DNA of 64,000 nucleotides. Source: Xanthomonas sacchari. GTDB lineage: Bacteria > Pseudomonadota > Gammaproteobacteria > Xanthomonadales > Xanthomonadaceae. The stretch lies in NCBI RefSeq assembly GCF_024266585.1, contig NZ_CP100647.1:4011001-4075000 (forward strand). The letters are read 5' to 3'. The position numbers and the translations under genes were made by a program. Every line of letters starts with the position of its first letter. Position 1 is the first letter of the stretch. The notes under the pieces were generated by a model. That model worked only from the letters and a program-made list of their open reading frames with translations, was not told where the DNA came from and did not search any database. Positions 48,916 to 64,000 of the stretch are shown piece by piece.

Positions 48916-49743
48916 TTAGCCCCTACGATCGCGGACGATGAATTGTTCGGTGCGCTTGTTATGGCGCGTCTTGTAACCCTTGGTCGGGACACCCCACGGG
49001 GTGACCGGATGCGGATTACCCTGACCGGCCTTCGCCTCACCACCACCGTGCGGGTGGTCCACCGGGTTCATGGCCGCACCGCGAACGGTCGGACGCACGC
49101 CGCGCCAGCGCTTGGCGCCCGCCTTGCCCAGCTTCTCGAGGTTGTGCTCGTCGTTGCCGACTTCGCCGATGGTGGCGCGGCACTCGGACGGCACCTTGCG
49201 CATTTCGCCGGAGCGCAGACGCAGGGTGGCGTAGATGCCTTCACGCGCGACCAGCTGCACCGCGGCGCCGGCGGCACGCGCGATCTGCGCGCCCTTGCCC
49301 GGCTTCAGCTCGATCCCGTGGACGGTGGTACCGACCGGGATGTTGCGCAGCGGCAGGGTGTTGCCGGTCTTGATCGGCGCATCCGAACCCGCGATCACCT
49401 GGTCGCCGGCCTTCAGACCCTTCGGCGCGATGATGTAGCGGCGCTCGCCGTCGGCGTAGCACAGCAGGGCGATATGGGCGGTGCGGTTGGGATCGTATTC
49501 GATCCGCTCCACGCGCGCCGGGATACCTTCCTTGTTGCGCTTGAAGTCGATGACGCGGTAGTGCTGCTTGTGGCCACCGCCGACGTGGCGGGTGGTGATG
49601 CGGCCGTGGTGGTTACGACCACCGGACTTGCTCTGCTTTTCCACCAGTGCAGCGTGCGGGGCGCCCTTGTGCAGATCGGGCGTGACCACGCGCACGGCCG
49701 AACGACGGCCTGCGGAGGTGGGCTTGAATTTCATCAATGGCAT
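48916..49743 (-). CDS. rplB: 50S ribosomal protein L2
   Basis: 275 residues: [48 protein letters not shown], and the active-site-near [24 protein letters not shown] with the conserved histidine. Needed for subunit joining and peptidyl transfer. Confidence 0.98.
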   Translation of the reverse strand: MPLMKFKPTSAGRRSAVRVVTPDLHKGAPHAALVEKQSKSGGRNHHGRITTRHVGGGHKQHYRVIDFKRNKEGIPARVERIEYDPNRTAHIALLCYADGERRYIIAPKGLKAGDQVIAGSDAPIKTGNTLPLRNIPVGTTVHGIELKPGKGAQIARAAGAAVQLVAREGIYATLRLRSGEMRKVPSECRATIGEVGNDEHNLEKLGKAGAKRWRGVRPTVRGAAMNPVDHPHGGGEAKAGQGNPHPVTPWGVPTKGYKTRHNKRTEQFIVRDRRG

Positions 49744-49753
49744 GGGATGTACC

Positions 49754-50053
49754 TCAGGCCTTGGCCGTTACGTCGATGGACTGGCCTTCGGCCAGACGCA
49801 CGTACGCCTTGCGCCAATCGCCGCGACGACCGCTGCGCGAACGGAAGGACTTGTTCTTGCCCTTGACGTTCAACACGTTGACCGACTCGACCTTGACGTC
49901 GAACAGCTGCTCGACCGCGGCCTTGACATCGGCCTTGGTGGCTTCGTTCGAAATCTCGAAGACGTACTGATTGGAGAGTTCCTGCAGGCGCGCGGTCTTT
50001 TCCGAGACACGCGGAGCGCGCAGCACGCTGAAGATTTTTTCGTTGCTGCTCAT
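49754..50053 (-). CDS. rplW: 50S ribosomal protein L23
   Basis: 99 residues from [35 protein letters not shown]. Docking site for trigger factor and SRP at the tunnel exit. Its ATG overlaps the rplD stop by 4 bp (ATGA type). Confidence 0.97.
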   Translation of the reverse strand: MSSNEKIFSVLRAPRVSEKTARLQELSNQYVFEISNEATKADVKAAVEQLFDVKVESVNVLNVKGKNKSFRSRSGRRGDWRKAYVRLAEGQSIDVTAKA

Positions 50054-50655
50054 GCCAGCCACTCCTCGACCTTCTTGACCGCATCGGCGGTGATCACGAC
50101 CGTGTCGGCCCCGACCAGCGACACCGGATCCAGGCCCTGCACGTCACGCACTTCCACATAGGGAAGGTTGCGGGCCGACAGGTACAGATGCTCGGAGGCT
50201 TCTTCGGTCACGATCAGCGGGCGCTTGCCCACTTCCAGACCCTTCAGCTTCTCGACCAGGCCCTTGGTCTTGCTGGCCTCGACGTCGAACGCGTCGACGA
50301 CCATCAGGCGGCCCTGGCGGTTCAGTTCCGAGAGAATCGCGCAGATGGCCGCGCGGTACATCTTGCGGTTGACCTTCTGCTCGAAGCTACGCGGCTTGGC
50401 CGCGAAGGTCACGCCACCGCCGACGAAAATCGGAGCGGTCAGCGCGCCGTGGCGAGCGCCACCGCCCTTCTGCTTCTTCGACTTCTTGGTGGTGCCGTTG
50501 ACTTCCGAACGCGTCTTCTGCGCCTTGGTGCCGGCGCGGCCGGCGTTGCGATAGGCGACGACGACCTGGTGGACCAGATCCTCGCTGAAATCGCGGCCGA
50601 ACACGGCGTCGGAGACCGAGACCTTGTTGTTGCTACCCGTGATAACGAGTTCCAT
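50050..50655 (-). CDS. rplD: 50S ribosomal protein L4
   Basis: 201 residues: [81 protein letters not shown]. In E. coli L4 is the autogenous regulator of the S10 operon. The second of two ATGs is chosen for spacing from AAGGAGAG. Confidence 0.98.
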   Translation of the reverse strand: MELVITGSNNKVSVSDAVFGRDFSEDLVHQVVVAYRNAGRAGTKAQKTRSEVNGTTKKSKKQKGGGARHGALTAPIFVGGGVTFAAKPRSFEQKVNRKMYRAAICAILSELNRQGRLMVVDAFDVEASKTKGLVEKLKGLEVGKRPLIVTEEASEHLYLSARNLPYVEVRDVQGLDPVSLVGADTVVITADAVKKVEEWLA

Positions 50656-50667
50656 CGTCATCTCTCC

Positions 50668-51318
50668 TTATGCCTTGCTAGCCGGACGCACGATCACGTC
50701 GCCACCGGCAGCGCCAGGCACAGCGCCGCGGATGGCGATCAGGCCACGCTCGACGTCGACCTTGACCACTTCCAGATTCTGCGTGCTCTGCTGCACCGCG
50801 CCCATGTGGCCGGACATCTTCTTGCCCGGGAAAACGCGGCCCGGGGTCTGGCGCTGGCCCAGCGAACCCGGCGCGCGATGCGACAGCGAGTTACCGTGGG
50901 TGGCGTCGCCCATGCGGAAGTTGTGCCGCTTGATGGTGCCTTGGAAGCCCTTACCCTTGGTGACGCCCTGGACATCGACCTTCTGGCCGACGGCGAAGAT
51001 GTCCGCCTTGATTTCGCCGCCGACGGCGAACTCGCCCAGCTGCGCGTCCTCGACGCGGAACTCCCACAGGCCGCGACCCGCTTCCACCTTCGCCTTGGCG
51101 AAGTGGCCGGCAGCCGGCTTGTTGACCAGCGCGGCGCGACGGGCGCCCACGGTGATCTGCACGGCGCTGTAGCCGTCGGCTTCGACGGTCTTGAGCTGGG
51201 TGATGCGGTTCGGGGTCGCTTCGATCAGGGTCACCGGGATGGAGCGGCCGTCTTCGGTGAAGACGCGGCTCATGCCGGCCTTGCGGCCCACGAAGCCCAA
51301 CGAATACTTCTTCGTCAT
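50668..51318 (-). CDS. rplC: 50S ribosomal protein L3
   Basis: 216 residues: [33 protein letters not shown], and the methylation-site region [49 protein letters not shown]. Early 23S rRNA binder. Confidence 0.98.
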   Translation of the reverse strand: MTKKYSLGFVGRKAGMSRVFTEDGRSIPVTLIEATPNRITQLKTVEADGYSAVQITVGARRAALVNKPAAGHFAKAKVEAGRGLWEFRVEDAQLGEFAVGGEIKADIFAVGQKVDVQGVTKGKGFQGTIKRHNFRMGDATHGNSLSHRAPGSLGQRQTPGRVFPGKKMSGHMGAVQQSTQNLEVVKVDVERGLIAIRGAVPGAAGGDVIVRPASKA

Positions 51319-51329
51319 GGTCGTAGTCC

Positions 51330-51641
<312 letters not shown>

Positions 51642-51753
51642 GACGGTGGGTTCCTTCGTTAAAAGAGCGACGGGCAAGGCCTCTGGGATACCTGCCCCGG
51701 TTGTTTCCTGAAGTCGTACCGCCAAGCATCCGGCTCGGCGGGGGCATTCCTCC

Positions 51754-51770
51754 GCCCCAAAAACTGGGGC
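51754..51770 (-). promoter_or_regulatory. Hairpin in the S10-operon leader
   Basis: GCCCCA, loop AAAAC, TGGGGC (plus-strand reading): perfect 6-bp stem in the leader between the promoter and rpsJ. It may be part of an L4-responsive leader, but no similarity to the E. coli S10 leader is evident by eye. Confidence 0.4.
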
Positions 51771-51802
51771 AGACCAGTCGACCCGGCCTGCCCAGACGGA
51801 AA

Positions 51803-51831
51803 AGTATAATGCGCAGCTAGAGCAACGTCAA
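51803..51831 (-). promoter_or_regulatory. S10-operon promoter
   Basis: Minus-strand -35 TTGACG (51826-51831), 17-bp spacer, -10 TATACT (51803-51808). Near consensus and nearly the same as the rpsL promoter, including the TTTCC following the -10. Confidence 0.85.
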
Positions 51832-51847
51832 CAACCCGGGGTTGTTG
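51829..51847. promoter_or_regulatory. Perfect palindrome overlapping the -35 of the S10 promoter
   Basis: CAACAACCC G GGGTTGTTG, 9-bp arms around one base. It shares its edge with the -35 hexamer, so a protein bound here would block or assist polymerase. No such palindrome is at the rpsL promoter. Confidence 0.5.
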
Positions 51848-52027
51848 AGTGCTCCATGCGACGCGACCTTCCCGGTCCTGCGAACACGAGCGGCGTCCTG
51901 CCTCTCTTTTCGCTGTCTTGCCGGCGCCCTACCCAGGAACGCCGAGCCGCGCATTATAGCGACGACTTCACGCCTGCGCAACACGGCACGGCAACAAATC
52001 GCAGGGCCGTTGGCATCCCCGCAAACG

Positions 52028-52057
52028 ACGAAGGGCCGGCTTGCGCCGACCCTTCGT
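52028..52057 (-). terminator. Hairpin terminator of tuf
   Basis: ACGAAGGGCCGGC, loop TTGC, GCCGACCCTTCGT: 13-bp stem with one mismatch, 60 bp beyond the tuf stop; short T-run on the minus strand. It separates the str and S10 transcripts. The remaining part of the gap 51642-52116 holds the promoter and leader of rpsJ and no gene. Confidence 0.75.
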
Positions 52058-52116
52058 GCTGCCGGCGACCGCGGTCGCTGGCAGATCCACCCGGCGGCCA
52101 CGGCCGCCGGAGGGCA

Positions 52117-53307
52117 TTACTTGATGATCTTGGCCACCACGCCGGCGCCGACGGTACGGCCGCCCTCGCGGATCGCGAAACGCAGGCCTTCGTCCATCGC
52201 CACCGGGTTGATCAGCGTCACCACCATCTTGACGTTGTCGCCCGGCATCACCATTTCCACGCCTTCCGGCAGCTGCACCGCACCGGTGATGTCGGTGGTG
52301 CGGAAGTAGAACTGCGGACGGTAGCCCTTGAAGAACGGGGTGTGACGGCCGCCCTCGTCCTTCGACAGCACGTACACTTCGGCTTCGAAGTCGGTGTGCG
52401 GCTTGATCGAACCCGGCTTGCACAGCACCTGGCCGCGCTCCACGTCGTCACGCTTGGTGCCGCGCAGCAGCAGGCCCGCGTTGTCGCCCGCCTGACCCTG
52501 GTCCAGCAGCTTGCGGAACATTTCCACGCCGGTCACGGTGGTCTTCTGCGTCGCACGGATGCCGACGATTTCGATTTCGTCGCCCACCTTGATCACGCCG
52601 CGCTCGATACGGCCGGTCACCACGGTGCCGCGGCCCGAGATCGAGAACACGTCTTCCACCGGCATCAGGAACGGCTTGTCCACGTCGCGCTGCGGCTCCG
52701 GGATGAACGAGTCCAGCGCGTCCACCAGCTTCAGGATCGCCGGCACGCCGATCTCGCTCTGGTCGCCTTCCAGCGCCAGACGGGCCGAACCGTGGATGAT
52801 CGGGGTGTCGTCGCCCGGGAAGTCGTACTTGCTCAGCAGCTCGCGCACTTCCATCTCGACCAGCTCGAGCAGCTCGGCGTCGTCGACCATGTCGGCCTTG
52901 TTCAGGAACACCACGATGTGCGGCACGCCGACCTGACGCGACAGCAGGATGTGCTCGCGGGTCTGCGGCATCGGGCCGTCGGCGGCCGAGCACACCAGGA
53001 TCGCGCCGTCCATCTGCGCCGCACCGGTGATCATGTTCTTCACGTAGTCCGCGTGACCCGGGCAATCCACGTGCGCGTAGTGGCGCGTCGGGGATTCGTA
53101 TTCCACGTGGGCGGTCGAGATCGTGATGCCGCGCGCCTTCTCTTCCGGCGCCGCGTCGATCGCGTCATACGCCTTGAACTCGCCGCCGAAGCGCTCTGCG
53201 CCGATCTTGGTCAGCGCCGCGGTCAGCGTGGTCTTGCCGTGGTCGACGTGACCGATGGTGCCGACGTTGACGTGCGGCTTGGTGCGCTCGAACTTACCCT
53301 TTGCCAT
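52117..53307 (-). CDS. tuf: Elongation factor Tu
   Basis: 396 residues from [29 protein letters not shown]1 is residues 19-26. [27 protein letters not shown], and domain II/III motifs ([37 protein letters not shown]) are complete. Delivers aminoacyl-tRNA to the ribosome. Whether the genome holds a second tuf copy cannot be seen here. A 90-bp gap with a hairpin separates it from fusA. Confidence 0.98.
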   Translation of the reverse strand: MAKGKFERTKPHVNVGTIGHVDHGKTTLTAALTKIGAERFGGEFKAYDAIDAAPEEKARGITISTAHVEYESPTRHYAHVDCPGHADYVKNMITGAAQMDGAILVCSAADGPMPQTREHILLSRQVGVPHIVVFLNKADMVDDAELLELVEMEVRELLSKYDFPGDDTPIIHGSARLALEGDQSEIGVPAILKLVDALDSFIPEPQRDVDKPFLMPVEDVFSISGRGTVVTGRIERGVIKVGDEIEIVGIRATQKTTVTGVEMFRKLLDQGQAGDNAGLLLRGTKRDDVERGQVLCKPGSIKPHTDFEAEVYVLSKDEGGRHTPFFKGYRPQFYFRTTDITGAVQLPEGVEMVMPGDNVKMVVTLINPVAMDEGLRFAIREGGRTVGAGVVAKIIK

Positions 53308-53350
53308 GTCTTCTCTACCTCGTGATTCGTATTGGGGGACGAGCGAGCGG

Positions 53351-53383
53351 GATGCGGCGCGGACCTGGTCCGCGGCACGCATC
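53351..53383 (-). promoter_or_regulatory. Hairpin in the fusA-tuf gap
   Basis: Outer stem GATGCG/CGCATC, inner stem GCGGAC/GTCCGC with loop CTG and a small internal loop. It lies 14 bp after the fusA stop. No T-run; it may be an mRNA processing or stability element that lets tuf be expressed above fusA. Confidence 0.4.
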
Positions 53384-53397
53384 TCGCCGCTCTAATC

Positions 53398-55488
<2,091 letters not shown>

Positions 55489-55626
55489 AGGGAGCCTCTC
55501 AAATTTCTTGGATTTCGGATGGCCGAACGCCGCCTTGCGGCGGCCTTCGGATTTGTGCCGCGCGCAACGGCGCGGCTAGCGGCACTCAGATGGTGCCAGC
55601 GGGCCCCGTTTCCAAGGCCCGGAAGG

Positions 55627-56094
55627 TCACCAGCGGTAGTGCGCGAACGCCTTGTTCGCTTCCGCCATGCGGTGAGTCTCTTCGCGCTTCTTGATGGCGC
55701 CGCCACGGTTTTCCGAGGCATCGACCAGCTCGGCCGCGAGCTTGCGCGGCATCGAGTTCTCGCCGCGCTTGCGCGCCGAGTCGATCAGCCAGCGCATCGC
55801 CAGCGCCATGCGACGGGAGGAACGCACCTCGACCGGCACCTGGTAGGTGGCACCGCCGACGCGGCGCGACTTGACTTCGACCGCCGGAGCGACGTTGTCC
55901 AGCGCCTTCTGCACCAGCTCGATGGCGTTGGGGTTCTTCTCGCCGATGACGTCCATCGCGCCGTAGACGATCTTTTCGGCGACCGACTTCTTGCCGCTCA
56001 GCATCACCATGTTGATGAAGCGGGCGATGGTTTCGCTCCCGTGCTTGGGATCCGGGAGAACGGCGCGCTGCGGCGTATTACCTTTACGAGACAT
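55627..56094 (-). CDS. rpsG: 30S ribosomal protein S7
   Basis: 155 residues: [50 protein letters not shown] and the end [13 protein letters not shown]. Organises the 30S head. In E. coli S7 represses the str operon. Confidence 0.98.
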   Translation of the reverse strand: MSRKGNTPQRAVLPDPKHGSETIARFINMVMLSGKKSVAEKIVYGAMDVIGEKNPNAIELVQKALDNVAPAVEVKSRRVGGATYQVPVEVRSSRRMALAMRWLIDSARKRGENSMPRKLAAELVDASENRGGAIKKREETHRMAEANKAFAHYRW

Positions 56095-56106
56095 GTGTAC
56101 TTTCCC

Positions 56107-56481
56107 TTAGCTCTTCGGGCGCTTGGCGCCGTACTTGGAACGACCCTGGCGACGCTTGGCAACGCCGGCGGCGTCGAGCGAACCGCGCACGGTGTGGTAG
56201 CGCACGCCCGGCAGGTCCTTGACGCGGCCGCCGCGGATCAGGACCACGGAGTGCTCCTGCAGGTTGTGGCCTTCGCCGCCGATGTAGCTGATGACCTCTT
56301 CCTGGTTCGTCAGGCGCACCTTGGCGACCTTGCGCAGGGCCGAGTTCGGCTTCTTCGGGGTGGTGGTGTACACGCGCGTGCAGACGCCACGGCGCTGCGG
56401 GCACTTGTCCAGCGCCGGAGAGGCGCTCTTGTAGGTGGTCGCCTGCCGCGGCTTGCGGACCAGCTGGTTGATCGTCGCCAT
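56107..56481 (-). CDS. rpsL: 30S ribosomal protein S12
   Basis: 124 residues from [52 protein letters not shown]. Lys43 and the later [18 protein letters not shown] lysine are the wild-type residues whose changes give streptomycin resistance elsewhere. Decoding-site protein. First gene of the str operon, 77 bases or so behind the start point of a near-consensus promoter. Confidence 0.98.
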   Translation of the reverse strand: MATINQLVRKPRQATTYKSASPALDKCPQRRGVCTRVYTTTPKKPNSALRKVAKVRLTNQEEVISYIGGEGHNLQEHSVVLIRGGRVKDLPGVRYHTVRGSLDAAGVAKRRQGRSKYGAKRPKS

Positions 56482-56520
56482 CAGTGGATTCTTCTGATTG
56501 AGGCCGTCGGGCCTGGATGC

Positions 56521-56554
56521 GTGAAAACGAAGGCAGGCCGAAGGACGGCCTGCC
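56521..56554 (-). terminator. Attenuator-like hairpin in the rpsL leader
   Basis: Minus-strand stem GGCAGGCCG / CGGCCTGCC (56532-56554, perfect 9 bp, loop TCCTT) followed by TTCGTTTTC. It begins only a few bases after the expected transcription start, so it is either a 5' stabilising hairpin or a site of early termination. Confidence 0.5.
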
Positions 56555-56564
56555 GGGACAGGAA

Positions 56565-56594
56565 AGTATAGCGGGCAAGTCAAAGCGCCGTCAA
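56565..56594 (-). promoter_or_regulatory. str-operon promoter
   Basis: Minus-strand -35 TTGACG (56589-56594), 18-bp spacer, -10 TATACT (56565-56570), followed by TTCC as at the S10 promoter. An A/T-rich stretch (AGTAAAAATTCC) just upstream of the -35 may be an UP element. Confidence 0.85.
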
Positions 56595-56673
56595 CACAAC
56601 GGAATTTTTACTTGCTGGCCCATCCGGGGCCGGAATACGGGGCGCTTCCGCTGCACCCCCTTTCGCTTGGTAG

Positions 56674-56697
56674 ACCGGCCCCGCGGGCGGGACCGGT
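56674..56697 (-). terminator. Hairpin after rpoC
   Basis: In the minus-strand RNA, ACCGGUCCC pairs with GGGGCCGGU (one G-U pair) around a 6-base loop, 12 bp beyond the rpoC stop. No U-run follows, so termination is likely partial. Confidence 0.5.
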
Positions 56698-56709
56698 CCG
56701 GCGTACTGC

Positions 56710-60927
<4,218 letters not shown>

Positions 60928-60938
60928 TTGATTTCTCC

Positions 60939-61052
60939 GGGAATCGGGAATAGCGAATAGGGAATCGTTGGAAGCGGGGAGTCGGGGTGGGAAACGCCGG
61001 CGGCCTGTCGGCACGCGCCCGGGCGGTTTCCTACTCCCGACTCCTCATTCCC
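60939..61052. repeat. Inverted heptad-repeat element between rpoB and rpoC
   Basis: Left arm 60939-60966 begins GGGAATCGGGAATAGCGAAT; right arm 61027-61052 is an imperfect reverse complement ending CTCCTCATTCCC. A GC-rich spacer with smaller hairpins lies between. The element starts 5 bp from the rpoB stop and fills the gap up to 11 bp before the rpoC start codon. Confidence 0.7.
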
Positions 61053-61057
61053 TGCCC

Positions 61058-64000
<2,943 letters not shown>

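Noticed and set aside
51642-52116. tRNA or additional small gene in the tuf-rpsJ gap
   Set aside because: No cloverleaf is visible; the stretch is explained by the tuf terminator, S10 promoter and leader.

Overview
The window is very GC-rich chromosomal DNA of a gammaproteobacterium of the Xanthomonas type. The evidence is the gene content and style: a class II (plant-like) DAHP synthase, several TonB-dependent receptors, a 1405-residue RpoC, a ribosomal protein S3 with an Arg/Asp-rich tail, a zinc-independent S14, heptad GGGAATC/GGGATTC-type repeats between genes, and dsbB, class II DAHP synthase, typA and mdh close to the rpoB-rplQ cluster. The species cannot be fixed by eye.

Region 1 (1-4158) holds the end of a DHA1-type MFS efflux protein translationally coupled to a secreted SGNH esterase, then an aldo/keto reductase and an MDR oxidoreductase. 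Region 2 (4159-4723) is a gene-free stretch filled with a highly structured repeat-like element. Region 3 (4724-7320) has fadH (2,4-dienoyl-CoA reductase) and an orphan Rap1a/Tai-like protein.

Region 4 (7419-16492) is the most interesting accessory block: a GPH-like MFS carrier and a ROK repressor converge, the repressor is divergent from a TonB-dependent receptor, and the receptor is followed by two different exported glycerophosphodiester phosphodiesterases and an unrecognised 496-residue exported protein. Together they look like a regulated scavenging locus for phosphodiesters (outer-membrane uptake, periplasmic hydrolysis, possible inner-membrane transport).

Region 5 (16791-37052) is mixed housekeeping: a SleB-type wall hydrolase, two GstA-like glutathione transferases, prpE, a less GC-rich islet with two unrecognised small genes, a small lipoprotein, an S9 peptidase, a LysR regulator, mdh, a thioredoxin-fold protein, a cyclophilin, typA/bipA, a DUF2127 membrane protein, an MscS channel, class II DAHP synthase, a second TonB receptor, an exported alpha/beta hydrolase and dsbB.

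Region 6 (37187-64000) is one long minus-strand superoperon, read from high to low coordinates: rpoB (partial), rpoC, rpsL, rpsG, fusA, tuf, rpsJ, rplC, rplD, rplW, rplB, rpsS, rplV, rpsC, rplP, rpmC, rpsQ, rplN, rplX, rplE, rpsN, rpsH, rplF, rplR, rpsE, rpmD, rplO, secY, rpsM, rpsK, rpsD, rpoA, rplQ. Near-consensus promoters with TTGACG and TATACT stand before rpsL and rpsJ. Notable non-coding signals are an intrinsic terminator between rpsN and rpsH, an attenuator-like hairpin in the rpsL leader, a strong hairpin just before rpoA, inverted heptad repeats in the rpoB-rpoC and rplE-rpsN gaps, and the lack of rpmJ between secY and rpsM. I saw no tRNA, rRNA, CRISPR array, insertion sequence or prophage.
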